A stretch of 64,000 nt of DNA from Actinomadura syzygii (GTDB lineage: Bacteria; Actinomycetota; Actinomycetes; Streptosporangiales; Streptosporangiaceae), in NCBI RefSeq assembly GCF_008085905.1, contig NZ_VSFF01000005.1, forward strand, positions 1 to 64,000, in the 5' to 3' direction. Position numbers and translations under genes: made by a program. The notes under the pieces were generated by a model. That model was given only the letters and a program-made list of their open reading frames with translations, did no database searches and was not told where the DNA came from. The first letter of the stretch is position 1. The number at the start of each line of letters is the position of its first letter. Shown here one piece after another: positions 32,677 to 42,113 of the stretch.

Positions 32677-34536
32677 TCAGCCGTGCCCGCGAAGACGGGA
32701 GGGCCGCGGACGCGACGGCGGCGAACCCGTGACGGGCTGCTCCCCGGACGGTCCCGACCACCAGGCGCCCTCGCCGCCGGTGAGCGCGGGCAGCGCCGCT
32801 TCCGCCTCGGCGGCCCGCGCGGCCGGGATCTGGCCCTTGATCGTCCAGCCGTCCGCGCCGGGCGCGGGCTCGACCGCCGTGGCGCCGACCGCGCCGAGCG
32901 CCCCGAGCACAGAACTGAGCGCGTCCCCCGGAACCTCCGCTTCGAACGCATGGCACGGCTCGTGGACGCGGGTCCCCGCGCGGGCCAAGGCGTCCATCAG
33001 AACCAGCGGGGTGAGGCCCCGAAAGTCACCGGCCGTGCTGATCGGCGCGGCGAACCCGGACCGGATCAACGTCACGGCGCAGTCGGTGACCGGCCACCCC
33101 CGCAACCCCTCTTCGAGAGTGCCGTGGACGGTCTCCTCGATCGCCCGGTCGAGGGCGTGCGGCAGCGCGCCCGGCTCGGTCTCGCGCCGGAACGTGTTCC
33201 CGGCGCCGCGCGGCGCCGGTTCGACGCGCAGGCCGATCGTCGCCCAGAAGTCCGGCACGCGGCGCCGCCAGTTCATCTCCGCCACGGCCTCGCCCACCCC
33301 GGCGGGACGTTCGATGTAGACGGTCCGGCTCTCCTCGAACACCGCCTCGATCCCGGACTCGGCGCGCAGCCGCGCGGCGACGACCTCCTTCTGCACCTCC
33401 CCGTACAGCAGGACGGACGTCGCGCCGGACGGCGCGGGCCGCGCCCGGAGCAGCGGGTCCTCGTCGGCGAGGTCGAGGAGCGCGGCGCGCAGCCGTCCCG
33501 CGTCGGCCGGACGGCGGGCGCGCACGATCGTCTCCAGCGAGGGCGGCGGGAACGGCGGCACGTCCCGGCCGGGCGGCCCGATCCGGTCCCCGACCCGCGC
33601 CTCGGCGAGCCCCCGCACCCGCGCGATGTTCCCGGCGGTCAGGACGTCGTCGCCGGGCGCTCCGGCGACGTCCAGGCCGGTGATCCGCCCGCCGCGCCCG
33701 TCCGCGAAGGCGACGCGCTCGCGCGGCCGCAGTTCGCCGGAGAACAGCCGCAGCCAGGCGACCCGTTCGCCGGACGCGGCGCGCTCGACGGCGAAGACGG
33801 AGCCGCACGTCCCGCCGTCGCCCGCCCTGGCCGGGGGCAGCAGCGAGCCGAGCCCGCGCAGCAGGTCGGGGACGCCGTCGCCGGTCCGCGCCGAGCCGAA
33901 GTACAGCGGCTGGACGGCGCCCGCGGCGGTCTGCGCGCGCAGCGACGCCGCCAGGATGCCCGGCGGCGTCGCGCGGTCGTGGACGAAGTCGGCGAGCACG
34001 CGCTCGTCGCCGTCCGCCAGGATCTCGGCCGCGGGTTCGCGCGGCTCGACCCGTCCGGCCAGCACGCGGTTCAGCGGGACGGGCCGCGCCGGAAGCCTGC
34101 GCTTGATGGCGGCGAGCACGGCGTCCGGGTCCGCGCCCGGCAGGTCGATCTTGTTCACGAAGATCAGGGTGGGCAGCGCCAGCGCGCGGAGGGCGCGCAT
34201 CAGCACGCGAGTCCGCGCCTGGACGCCGTCGGTCGCGGACAGCACCAGCACCGCGCCGTCCAGCACCCCGAGCGCCCGTTCGACCTCGGCGCCGAAGTCG
34301 GCGTGGCCCGGGGTGTCGATCAGGTTGACCCGCAGCGCCCCCAGCCGGAACGACACGACGGCGGACCTGATGGTGATGCCGCGCTCGCGTTCCAGCTCGC
34401 CGCGGTCGGTCTGGGTGTCACCGGCGTCGACGCTGCCGAGCCTGCCTATCGCGCCGGTGTCGTACAGCAGCCGTTCGGTCAGGCTGGTCTTTCCCGCGTC
34501 AACATGCGCGAGGATGCCGAGGTTGAGGATGGGCAT
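32677..34536 (-). CDS. tetracycline-resistance-type ribosomal protection GTPase (Tet(M)/OtrA-like)
   Basis: 619 residues, slightly shorter than Tet(M). GTPase motifs: AHVDAGKTSLTE (G1), RGITI (G2), DTPGHADF (G3), NKID (G4). Domains II-V follow in the EF-G order, ending in a C-terminal tail rich in Pro/Arg. Family members bind the ribosome and release tetracycline; in actinomycetes many are chromosomal and of lower activity, so actual resistance is not proven. No tetracycline biosynthesis genes are near. It converges on the TetR gene, 17 bases between stops. Confidence 0.88.
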   Translation of the reverse strand: MPILNLGILAHVDAGKTSLTERLLYDTGAIGRLGSVDAGDTQTDRGELERERGITIRSAVVSFRLGALRVNLIDTPGHADFGAEVERALGVLDGAVLVLSATDGVQARTRVLMRALRALALPTLIFVNKIDLPGADPDAVLAAIKRRLPARPVPLNRVLAGRVEPREPAAEILADGDERVLADFVHDRATPPGILAASLRAQTAAGAVQPLYFGSARTGDGVPDLLRGLGSLLPPARAGDGGTCGSVFAVERAASGERVAWLRLFSGELRPRERVAFADGRGGRITGLDVAGAPGDDVLTAGNIARVRGLAEARVGDRIGPPGRDVPPFPPPSLETIVRARRPADAGRLRAALLDLADEDPLLRARPAPSGATSVLLYGEVQKEVVAARLRAESGIEAVFEESRTVYIERPAGVGEAVAEMNWRRRVPDFWATIGLRVEPAPRGAGNTFRRETEPGALPHALDRAIEETVHGTLEEGLRGWPVTDCAVTLIRSGFAAPISTAGDFRGLTPLVLMDALARAGTRVHEPCHAFEAEVPGDALSSVLGALGAVGATAVEPAPGADGWTIKGQIPAARAAEAEAALPALTGGEGAWWSGPSGEQPVTGSPPSRPRPSRLRGHG

Positions 34537-34708
34537 GGGCGGAGGTGTCCTCGAAAGCTCTCGTCCGGAATGGGCGCTGTGAGTTTTCGAAGACCTGGCG
34601 CATCTCGCCTCCGCTGCTCGACCGGCACGGCTCCGCCGTGATCACCGCCATGCTGCCAGCGCGCCCGCGCGCCGCCCACCCATTTTTCGACCGCCGCGCG
34701 GAAAGAGG

Positions 34709-34745
34709 GAACGGGCCGGGCGCGCTCGACGCACCCGGCCCGTTC
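34709..34745 (-). terminator. hairpin downstream of the F420 oxidoreductase gene
   Basis: GAACGGGCCGGG (34709-34720) and CCCGGCCCGTTC (34734-34745) form a perfect 12-bp stem with a 13-base loop. It begins 10 bases after the stop of the gene at 34755 on the minus strand. Confidence 0.75.
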
Positions 34746-34754
34746 TCGGCAGTC

Positions 34755-35804
34755 CTACTTGAACGCGGGCATCAGATGCTCGTGGATCAGCCGGAGCTGG
34801 CCGTCCACGCCGGGGACGCCGGTGAGCTCGCGTCCGGTGAACGTCTTCACCAGCCCGGGGTCGGTGATCGCGCAGATCATGTGGTTGACGCCGGTCGGCG
34901 CGATGTCGCTCTCGATCCTGGCGCGCACCTCCGCCGGCGTGCCCGCCAGCGACAGCTTCTCGGTGATCTCGGGCGTCGTCAGCTCGATCGCCTTGGCGAG
35001 GTCGCCGTTGGTGATGGCCTGGACGATCGGGATCATGTCGGCCGGGTCGACGCCGTTGCGCTCCAACTGCTCGGCGGGCATCGCCGACGCGTACAGCCCG
35101 ACCATGCTGCGGGCCGCCTCCTTCGCGGCGGCCGAGTCGGGACCGACCGCGAACACGACCCAGGCGCCGATGTCGAGCGTCCGCCAGTCCTTGCCCGCGC
35201 GCTCGGCGCCCTTCCTGACGTGCTCGACCGCGTACTCGTACGCGCGGCGCGAGTAGCTGAGCGCGTGGTGCACACCGTCGGACAGCTCACCGGCCGCCTC
35301 GAACGACTTCGGCCCGCGCATCGCACCGATCTTGACCGGCAGCCGCTCCTGGACGGGACGCGCGAACGTGAACAGCCCGTCGTAGGAGTAGAACTCCCCG
35401 TCGCGGGTGATGGCGCCCTCGTCCAGCAGGGTCCGGACGACCGCGACGGCCTCCTTCACCCTGGTGAGCGGCTTGGTCGTCGTCCAGTCGATCTTGTACT
35501 GGGCGAGCACGCCGAAGTTCCCGCTGCCGAGCACGACCTCGGCGCGGCCGCCGGTCAGCTCGTCGAGCGTCGCCGCGGCCTGCGCGATCAGCGACGGCTC
35601 GCGCAGCGTCACCGCCGACACCGACGGGCCGAGCCGGATCCGCGAGGTGCTCGCCGCGGCGGCCGCGAACAGCAGCCAGAGGTCCTTGTGCCACGGCTCG
35701 TCGGCCGCGTAGACCGCGTGGAAGCCGAGCTCGTCGGCCAGCGCGATGGATGCCAGCGACTCGGAGAGGGGGTAGTCGGGGAGCATGGCGTAGCTGAACT
35801 TCAC
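34755..35804 (-). CDS. F420-dependent LLM-class oxidoreductase
   Basis: 349 residues. VKFSYAMLPDYPLSESLASIALADELGFHAVYAADE, TSRIRLGPSVSAVTLREPSLIAQAAATLDELTGGRAEVVLGSG and GMRGPK-type strand ends are luciferase-like monooxygenase (F420 type, MER/FGD-like) landmarks. Substrate unknown. GTG 35804 with AAGGAGACG upstream is chosen; a longer frame to 35990 lacks a better start. Single gene with its own terminator. Confidence 0.87.
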   Translation of the reverse strand: MKFSYAMLPDYPLSESLASIALADELGFHAVYAADEPWHKDLWLLFAAAAASTSRIRLGPSVSAVTLREPSLIAQAAATLDELTGGRAEVVLGSGNFGVLAQYKIDWTTTKPLTRVKEAVAVVRTLLDEGAITRDGEFYSYDGLFTFARPVQERLPVKIGAMRGPKSFEAAGELSDGVHHALSYSRRAYEYAVEHVRKGAERAGKDWRTLDIGAWVVFAVGPDSAAAKEAARSMVGLYASAMPAEQLERNGVDPADMIPIVQAITNGDLAKAIELTTPEITEKLSLAGTPAEVRARIESDIAPTGVNHMICAITDPGLVKTFTGRELTGVPGVDGQLRLIHEHLMPAFK

Positions 35805-36130
35805 AGGGAAACGTCTCCTTGTGTGCGCCCCTTCGCGCACGGTATCCGGGGATACGGGAGATCGTAGGTGCTCCGGAGTGACCGGAGCCTCACTTCTGGT
35901 GACGTTGATCGTGTTTCGTCCGCGCACACGAACCGCGCTGGGAGACCGGACCGTGCGGGGCACCCCGCGGGGGTGACGGCCCGGCCCCACTGCTCTCCAT
36001 GATGAGCCCGGACGGGCCCGTCCGGCGCGTCCGGAACCGGCCTATCGTCAGGCTGGACGGCTCCCGTCCGCCAGCTCACCAGGGAGAACGGTGCGGTATC
36101 GCGCCCTTCGTCGAGCCGCGGCGCACCGGT
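35805..36130. other. 326-base gap without a recognised gene
   Basis: Promoter region of the F420 oxidoreductase gene on the left. The rest shows GC-rich palindromic fragments (GGGGCACCCC near 35958) and no convincing coding frame. It adjoins the truncated C-terminal end of the MFS pseudogene, but I could not recover the missing MFS sequence from it. Confidence 0.5.
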
Positions 36131-37066
36131 TCACCCCTTGCGGTCCGGGACGAGTTCTGTAGCGGACGCGCCCCGCGAAGAGCACCCGGCGCCCCGCCTC
36201 CCCGGCACGGCGAGCGCCGCCGCGACAGCCGCAACGGAGACCCCGGCGACCAACTGGGCGCGAGATCCGAAGACGCGCTCGACACGTCCGCTGACCAGCC
36301 CGGACACGAACATCGCGGCCAGCATCGGGAGGAGCAGCAGCCCGGCTTGGGTCACGGTCGAGCCGAAGCCGTAACCGGCGTCCGGGGACGTCTGGACGAA
36401 CTGCGGCAGGAACGCGAACACGGCGAACTGCCCGGCGCCGAACAGGAGCGCGACGAGGTTGGTCGTCCAGACGACGGGCGACCGCATCATCCGCATGGCG
36501 ATGAACGGGCGCGCCGCCACGACGTCCACGACCAGGAACGCCGCGACCGCCGTCCCCGCGCCGAAGATCGCGGGAAACCAGAACAGCCAGGCGTAGCCGA
36601 GGACGTCGACGACCGGCCCGGCCAGCACGAGTCCGAGCCCGCCGCCCGCCGCGATGACCGCCGAGATCGCGCCCACGCCCGACGCGACCCGCGCCGGCGG
36701 GAACTCGTCCCGGATGATCCCGTAGGAGAGCGGGAACACCGCCCCGGCCGCGCCCTGGACGGCGCGCGCCGCGAGGAGCACGCCGATGTTCGGCGCGACG
36801 GCGGCCAGCGCGCTGCCCGCCGCCAGTGCCAGCAGCACCGCGACCAGCGCGCGGTGCTTGCCCGCCGCGTCGCCGACCCGTCCGGCCAGCGGGGTGAAGA
36901 TCGCCGCCGACAGCAGGTTGGCGGTCAGCACCCAGGTCACAGTGTTCTGGGAGGTGTGGAACTCGGTCTGGATGGTGGGCAGGACCGGCGTGACCAGCGA
37001 CTGGTGGAGGGCGAAGCTCGCGCTGCCGGCCGTCAACACAGCGAAGGTCGCTCGGGGAGATCCCAT
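36131..37066 (-). pseudogene. decayed DHA2-type MFS drug exporter
   Basis: 311 residues instead of about 460-500. The N-terminal half is normal: VTWVLTANLLSAAIFTPLAGRVGD, RAVQGAAGAVFPLSYGIIRDEFPP. Then GAGTAVAAFLVVDVVAARPFIAMRMMRSPVVWTTNLVALLFG shows TM6 joined almost directly to the MRMMR-WTTN loop; the normal ~65 residues with the VPESP loop and TM7 are missing in frame. After VAGVSVAAVAAALAVPG the sequence ends in a basic non-family tail, so the last ~130 residues are also gone. Transport activity is unlikely. Neighbours (Dabb protein, TetR) would have formed its regulated operon. Confidence 0.8.
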
Positions 37067-37108
37067 CGAGACGTCCCTAGCCGCCGGACGCCGCGGGCCG
37101 CGACCGCC

Positions 37109-37528
37109 TCACGCGGACTCGCCCTTGGCCGGCACACCGCTGCCCTGGTACGAGCCGAGATCCTCGACGAGTTCGAGCAGCTCAGGGTGGTCGGCGAACC
37201 GGTCGGCGTGCACCTGGGCGATCTTGGCGCCGATCTCCGGGTCCGGGTCGTCGGTGAGGTCCTGGGAGATCATGTCGGCGACCAGCGGCAGCCCGACGGC
37301 GTCGATCCGGCGGTGCAGCGGCGCGTACATGTAGGTGCGGTAGGCGTCGACGTCCTTGAGCGCGTACATCGCGCCGTAGTCGAACTCGCCGCCGATGTCC
37401 CGGCCGACGAGGAAGAACTCGACGGCGTCCAGTTCGCGGCCCAGCTGGCGCAGCAGGTCCAGCGCGTGCTCGACCTTGTCGGCGGGAACGTCCGGCTTCA
37501 TGGCGATCCGGATCTGGTGGTAGATCAC
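37109..37528 (-). CDS. Dabb (stress-responsive alpha/beta barrel) domain protein
   Basis: 139 residues. MIYHQIRIAMKPDVPADKVEHALDLLRQLGRELDAVEFFLVGRD and DYGAMYALKDVDAYRTYMYAPLHRRID are the Dabb fold with its conserved Tyr/His edge. These dimeric barrels are stress-linked or act in polyketide cyclisation. First gene of the operon that continues into the MFS pseudogene; the divergent TetR is the likely regulator. Confidence 0.82.
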   Translation of the reverse strand: MIYHQIRIAMKPDVPADKVEHALDLLRQLGRELDAVEFFLVGRDIGGEFDYGAMYALKDVDAYRTYMYAPLHRRIDAVGLPLVADMISQDLTDDPDPEIGAKIAQVHADRFADHPELLELVEDLGSYQGSGVPAKGESA

Positions 37529-37603
37529 GACGACTCTCCTCGGTCCTTGACGCGACTAGCAGTTGCGTTAAGCACTGTAGGTCGACCCGCGCGCCAAAAG
37601 CAA

Positions 37604-37647
37604 CAACCCGATGCATTAAGGCCCGCTCTTAACGCGCCAACGGGTTG
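37604..37647. promoter_or_regulatory. composite inverted repeat in the TetR/Dabb gap
   Basis: CAACCCG (37604-37610) pairs with CGGGTTG (37641-37647); inside, GCATTAAG (37613-37620) faces CTTAACGC (37628-37635). A related GTTGCGTTAAG lies at 37562-37572. The two arms of the composite site together would suit a pair of TetR dimers. Confidence 0.6.
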
Positions 37648-37680
37648 CGTCTAGCTCTGGGAGCGCTCTAACCTGCCGGA

Positions 37681-38304
37681 ATGGCAGGAGATCCGCTCCA
37701 CGAGGTCGAGCACCTGCGCGTCGACGCCGCCACGGCCCGCCCCGGCGGCCGGACGGCCCGCGTCGGCGAGGCGGTCATCGACGCGACCATCGCCGAACTC
37801 GGCGAGGTCGGCTACACCGCGCTCCGCATCGACGCGGTCGCCGAGCGCGCGGGCGTCAACAAGAGCACGATCTACCGCCGCTGGGGGACGAAGGCGGGCC
37901 TCGTGTCCACCGCGATCATCGAGCGCCGCGGCGAGATGGCCCCGGCGGCCGACACCGGCCGCCTGCGCGGCGACGTCGTCGAACTGCTCAAGCAGATCAG
38001 GCTCAGCTTCCAGACGCCGTGGATCGCCGCGCTGATCCGCGAGTCCCGGCCGCGCTCCGCCGACAGCGCCGAGATGTACGAACTCCTCGACAAGTTCTGG
38101 CCCGCGCGTTTCCGCGCCTCCGGCGCCATCATCGAACGCGCCGTCGAGCGCGGCGAGTTGCCCGCCGACACCGACGCCCATTTCCTCTTGGAAATGATTT
38201 CGGGACCGCTCTACTTCCACCTGTTGATGCTCGGCCGTCCCCTCGACGACGCCTTTCTCGAAAGGACGGCCGACTTCGTCCTCAAGGGCGCCGAAGCCCA
38301 GTAA
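37681..38304 (+). CDS. TetR-family regulator
   Basis: 207 residues. HTH: VGEAVIDATIAELGEVGYTALRIDAVAERAGVNKSTIYRRWGTKAGL (key VNKSTIYRRW). The C-terminal domain has the TetR_C_16-like pattern LLKQIRLSFQTPWIAALIRESR. Divergent from the Dabb/MFS operon, which it probably represses; its exporter target is now broken. A TCTAAC near the ATG could be a -10 for a leaderless message. Confidence 0.88.
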   Translation: MAGDPLHEVEHLRVDAATARPGGRTARVGEAVIDATIAELGEVGYTALRIDAVAERAGVNKSTIYRRWGTKAGLVSTAIIERRGEMAPAADTGRLRGDVVELLKQIRLSFQTPWIAALIRESRPRSADSAEMYELLDKFWPARFRASGAIIERAVERGELPADTDAHFLLEMISGPLYFHLLMLGRPLDDAFLERTADFVLKGAEAQ

Positions 38305-38381
38305 GAGGCTTCGCAAGCCGCCCTCACGGTCGAAAGCCCCGCCCGGTCAGGGTCGTCGGCGCGGCTCGGACTTCGGCCGGG

Positions 38382-39455
38382 TCAGGTGGCGTGGCGCCAT
38401 GGAGCGCCGGGAAGCTCTTCCTCCCGGCCGTCCGCGCGCCTCAGCCGTACCTCGCGTTCCGCGGTGGCGCAGCCGATGTCGAAGAACTGGAGGCCCGCGT
38501 CCGCGAAGATCTTGGAGAGCCGTGACGCCTCGTCTTCAGTGACGGTGAAGACCAGTTGGAAGTCCACCGAGTCGCCCAGGATGACCGAGGTCAGATCACC
38601 ATCGGTCAGCTGTGCGACCTCGGCCACGATGCCGGCGACGGGGAGTGCGCTCTCCTCGACCACGAAGCCGACGCCGCTCGCGGCCGCCAGCGACTGGACG
38701 CCGGCTTTCAACCCATCAGAGGTGTCCTGGCAGCTCGTCACCACGCGGCTCGTGCTCATGCAGCGCCCTTGTCGTACGAGTGCCTGGGGGCGCCGCCACG
38801 CGGAGATCAGCGCCTCCTCCTCGGCCGGCCGGAGCTTCGAGGAGTCGGGGGCGAGAGCGCCGAAGTAGCGCTGGGCAGACGCCGCCACCCCTGTCGGCCC
38901 GGTGACACAGAGGCGGTCTCCCGCGTGGGCGCCGGTCCGCAGCAGTGATCCGCCTCGCTCGACGATGCCCACGGCGGACGCGGACAAGATGATCCTTTCC
39001 GCGCTGCCGATATCGCCTCCGACGTTCGGCGCGCCGACCTGTCGGCAGGCGTCGCGGATCCCTTCCATGAGGGCCGTGAAGTCCGCGTCCGGCAGGGACC
39101 GCGGATAGCGGACGACAGTCAGAAGCGCGATCGGAAGCGCACCCATGGCGGCGATATCGCTGAGATTCGCCATCGCCAGGTAGTAGCCGATGTCGTAATT
39201 CGACAGGTAGCCGAGTTCGTATAGCTGGAATTTCGGTCCGCGCACGTAGTCCGAGCCCACAACGATTTCCATGGGTCCGTCGATTCCGAAGACCGCGCAG
39301 TCGTCCTGGGCGTCGGCGCCCGCGACGAGTTCGGCCTGGACTCCGTCGTGCAGCCGCTGCGACCATCCTGACTGCCCGCTGAACATGGGCGCGATGATGT
39401 CGGCCAGCCGTGTCGGCTCGTCGGAGGCCGTGGCGGCGCTCTGCGTGGGACCCAT
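38382..39455 (-). CDS. ThiL/PurM-fold (AIR synthase-related) protein
   Basis: 357 residues. AQDDCAVFGIDGPMEIVVGSDYVRG replaces the usual GDDAAV block; LAMANLSDIAAMGALPIALL, VGGDIGSAERIILSASAVG and CQDTSDGLKAGVQSLAAASGVGFVVEE match the ThiL/HypE/SelD superfamily. ThiL phosphorylates thiamine phosphate, but this protein is longer and lacks thi neighbours, so another nucleotide-using reaction is likely. It lies 33 bases downstream of the HIT gene and forms an operon with it. The region is less GC-rich than its surroundings. Confidence 0.72.
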   Translation of the reverse strand: MGPTQSAATASDEPTRLADIIAPMFSGQSGWSQRLHDGVQAELVAGADAQDDCAVFGIDGPMEIVVGSDYVRGPKFQLYELGYLSNYDIGYYLAMANLSDIAAMGALPIALLTVVRYPRSLPDADFTALMEGIRDACRQVGAPNVGGDIGSAERIILSASAVGIVERGGSLLRTGAHAGDRLCVTGPTGVAASAQRYFGALAPDSSKLRPAEEEALISAWRRPQALVRQGRCMSTSRVVTSCQDTSDGLKAGVQSLAAASGVGFVVEESALPVAGIVAEVAQLTDGDLTSVILGDSVDFQLVFTVTEDEASRLSKIFADAGLQFFDIGCATAEREVRLRRADGREEELPGAPWRHAT

Positions 39456-39488
39456 CCCATCCTCAACTTTCCGCGGGGAGTCAGTGGA

Positions 39489-40160
39489 CTAAGGCAGCGA
39501 AAGCCTCCAGTGCGCAGCTTCTTTCATCGTCGCCAGCAGAACGTTTTTCCGGACGACGACCGCGTAGTCCCACTCAGGGTCTGCGATACCCAGAAGTCTC
39601 CCTGCCACTGATCGGAGATATTGGCGGGGCCTTGCCTGCACCGCAGCGTACACCTGGTGCTCGGTGGCGTCTCCGCAATAGAAGTACGGGAGATCGTCAT
39701 GCCCGAACTGTTCTAGATCGGCGATGCCACCCAAGGCGGTCGGTACCAGGCCGTCCCGCGCCATCAGCATATTGACCTCCTTGAACGGCAGGGGAAGGAG
39801 GTGGATATGAGCGTGGGTGACGCATGCCGACCCCTCCATCCGTATTGTGGAGCCGTGCTCAAGGAAGACGGGCTCGCCGAAACTCGCCCAGTACGGTGGA
39901 ACTATCTGCTTTAGTGCCGTTGTCACCTCTTCGGCGTGCTCGCACATCACGGCGCCGAAGCTGACATAGTGAGCATTGGGTACCAGGAGAAGATGTCCCC
40001 ACGTCAGCGGCGACATATCCGCGAGCAGCGCGAGGGCGCTGCCGCGTCCGATGATCCGCCCTGCTGGAGAGCCACCGTAGACGCGATGGAAGGTGACGTC
40101 CTCCACCCCCGCGAGCTCCTGGCAGAAGTCGGACCCGACGCAAGAGCCCCGTTCGGCCAC
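39489..40160 (-). CDS. HIT-family protein
   Basis: 223 residues, longer than the usual 110-150. The histidine triad is THAHIHLLPLP, with GHLLLVPNAHYVSF upstream as in GalT/HIT proteins. The N-terminus carries the Cys-containing VGSDFCQELAGVED. HIT proteins hydrolyse or transfer nucleoside phosphate groups. GTG start at 40160 with GAGGTGA upstream. Operon with the ThiL-like gene; divergent from the membrane protein/methyltransferase pair. Confidence 0.82.
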   Translation of the reverse strand: MAERGSCVGSDFCQELAGVEDVTFHRVYGGSPAGRIIGRGSALALLADMSPLTWGHLLLVPNAHYVSFGAVMCEHAEEVTTALKQIVPPYWASFGEPVFLEHGSTIRMEGSACVTHAHIHLLPLPFKEVNMLMARDGLVPTALGGIADLEQFGHDDLPYFYCGDATEHQVYAAVQARPRQYLRSVAGRLLGIADPEWDYAVVVRKNVLLATMKEAAHWRLSLP

Positions 40161-40318
40161 GGATCACCTCGACCGCAATTTGGACTGGCTTATTCACTCT
40201 CGCATGACAGACCGAAATATGACCCAGCGAAGTCGGCAGCCATATTGTTACTCGTCCCGGGTATGGTTCGGCAAGGCCAGGGCCGGATTGCGATGTGCCG
40301 AGCGGGGATGAGCGGCAG

Positions 40319-41086
40319 ATGAAGATGTCGGCGGCGCGTGCCATAGACCGCTTAATCGTGCTGGCAGCGACCGTGACGCTTGCCAGCAAGCAGTACGGCT
40401 TCCCTTCGGACAAATTGTGGAAAGACGTCGAGCACGAATACTCGTACACCTTGGTCGCCTTGATTCTTGTCGCTGGCTTCTTCGGAGTCGCGGCCCCTTC
40501 CGAGTCGTGGTATCAGCGGCTGCGCGTCGAGCGCCGGCTGGTCATGCGGAGACATGTCCTCACCGCATTCGGGCAACTGATCGAAGTCTGTGCGGTCGTC
40601 ACGCCCGCTATTGCGGTGAGCGATCTGGGGTTGCACGTCTGGCACAGGGGACGCAATTACCGGCATCCGCTGCGCGGCGAGCTCACACGGGTGGCCACTT
40701 ACCGCCTCGGAGCCTCGCCGGTGACTCGCAAGATTCGTCCGACGCCGGGCGTCGGCGTTGTGGGACTATGTTGGGAGCTCGATCAGGAAGTGAGCGTCGA
40801 TGTAGCGCGCCTTGCCCGAGACCTGGTCGACGAGGACGCATTCACCTCATTCCGGGCACGGGAAGGCGCGGCTGCCGTGATGGGGTTCAGTTGGGGGGAA
40901 TTCCAGCGCTACCGTCATCGTGGCGCGGTCTTCGCCACTCCGATCAGGAACGGTCGTTCCAAGTTCGTGGGCTGCGTCAGCTTCGATGTCTCGCATGGCT
41001 ACGATGACCTCAATGTGCAACGTATCTGGCACATCCTGAATTCATTGAGCTTCGTGGTCGGGGAGGATGGGTTTGAGAATGTCTGA
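40319..41086 (+). CDS. hypothetical membrane-anchored protein
   Basis: 255 residues. One clear membrane helix (YTLVALILVAGFFGVAA, about residues 40-58), possibly a second shallow one before it. The soluble part (about 65-250) has mixed alpha/beta sequence ending GAVFATPIRNGRSKFVGCVSFDVSHGYDD, which resembles the last strands of a GAF domain; that match is tentative. A cytoplasmic sensor domain on a membrane anchor is a fair guess. ATG 40319 is chosen, with weak support. Its end overlaps the methyltransferase start. Confidence 0.55.
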   Translation: MKMSAARAIDRLIVLAATVTLASKQYGFPSDKLWKDVEHEYSYTLVALILVAGFFGVAAPSESWYQRLRVERRLVMRRHVLTAFGQLIEVCAVVTPAIAVSDLGLHVWHRGRNYRHPLRGELTRVATYRLGASPVTRKIRPTPGVGVVGLCWELDQEVSVDVARLARDLVDEDAFTSFRAREGAAAVMGFSWGEFQRYRHRGAVFATPIRNGRSKFVGCVSFDVSHGYDDLNVQRIWHILNSLSFVVGEDGFENV

Positions 41087-41714
41087 GGTGGGTGAGATCA
41101 CCCGTGAGACCTGTGGCCGCTATGACGCCAATGCGAGCTCCTACGGCGAAGCCTCCGAGGACTACGACAGGTTTCCGGGATTGCGCGCAGAGGTCGTCGA
41201 GTTCGCGCGGCTCGCCCCTCGCCCATTGCCCGTCCTGGACCTTGGATGCGGCGGCGGCAGGGACGCCCGGCTGCTGGCATCGCTCGGCCGCACGGTGATC
41301 GCGGGTGACTATGCCCCGGCCATGCTCGAATGGGCCCGCGACCGGTCCCGGGGGCGGGAGGAGGGGCGCACCCTCGGTTTCCTGCGGCTGAACACCTTGG
41401 CGCTTCCACTCCGGGACGCCTCATTGGCCGGGGTGTGGGCCTCGGGAAGCCTGCTCCACATCCCATCGGTCGGAATGGAACGCGCGCTGGCCGAGATCTA
41501 CCGGGTGCTGGCTCCGGCGGGGATCGCGGCGATAAGCATGCGGATCGGGGACGGCGAGGGCTGGAAGAAGGGCGGATCGCTGGACGGGCGGCGCTGGTTC
41601 ACGTTCGTCGATCCGGACGCGTTCACGAACCGCTTGGAAGCAGCCGGTTTCACCGGCGTCAGGATCCGTTTCGCGGGGCGTGCGGGCTGGTTCATCGCGG
41701 TCGGAACGCGATAG
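41079..41714 (+). CDS. class I SAM-dependent methyltransferase
   Basis: 211 residues. SAM motif I is VLDLGCGGGRDARLL, post-I AGDYAPAMLEWAR, and motif IV region LRDASLAGVWASGSLLHIP. Substrate not predictable; the Asp-Pro-rich FVDPDAF and WFIAVG tail are common in small-molecule methyltransferases. GGGAGG lies 13 bases upstream of ATG 41079; ATG 41067 is also in frame. It overlaps the membrane protein gene, so the two are coupled, and it converges on the second HIT gene. Confidence 0.87.
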   Translation: MSEVGEITRETCGRYDANASSYGEASEDYDRFPGLRAEVVEFARLAPRPLPVLDLGCGGGRDARLLASLGRTVIAGDYAPAMLEWARDRSRGREEGRTLGFLRLNTLALPLRDASLAGVWASGSLLHIPSVGMERALAEIYRVLAPAGIAAISMRIGDGEGWKKGGSLDGRRWFTFVDPDAFTNRLEAAGFTGVRIRFAGRAGWFIAVGTR

Positions 41715-41720
41715 GCCAGC

Positions 41721-42113
41721 TCATTGCCAGGCGTCCGGGTCGGAGTTCGGAGCGGCCCGCCGAATTCCCCCGCGGGGGTCGGTGACATCGCCATGGTGCC
41801 GGGGAATCAGATGGATGTGCAAATGGTCGATGCTGCGTCCGGCCGCCTTGCCGTCGTTGATGCCGATCGTGTACGCCTCGGGAAAGTACTTCTCGTTGAT
41901 GAGATCCCGTGCCGTGCGCATCAAGGTGTAGGCGCTGAGGACCTCCTGATCGTCCAGCTCGAAGAATGAGACGACGTGCCTTCTGGGGACGATCTCGATA
42001 TGTCCGGGGTTGGCGGGAAAGTTGTCAAATCGCGCGTAGAATAAGTCGTTTTCACAGAGGATCGTGTTGAGTGATGGGTCCCCCGCCTGACAGAAGAGGC
42101 AGCCGATATCCAT
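41721..42113 (-). CDS. HIT-family protein (HINT-like)
   Basis: 130 residues from the ATG that begins MDIGCLFCQAGD, the normal HIT N-terminus with its CxxC zinc pair. The triad is DHLHIHLIPRH and GHIEIVPRRHVVSFFELDD is the standard second block. The frame is open upstream to 42233, where GGGGGGA precedes another ATG; that longer form would add a 40-residue basic leader. Probably hydrolyses nucleoside phosphoramidates or dinucleotides. Confidence 0.85.
   Translation of the reverse strand: MDIGCLFCQAGDPSLNTILCENDLFYARFDNFPANPGHIEIVPRRHVVSFFELDDQEVLSAYTLMRTARDLINEKYFPEAYTIGINDGKAAGRSIDHLHIHLIPRHHGDVTDPRGGIRRAAPNSDPDAWQ

Noticed and set aside
32365..34641. 758-codon plus-strand frame opposite the ribosomal protection gene
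   Set aside because: Arg/Gln-rich shadow; the minus strand encodes all five GTPase motifs.
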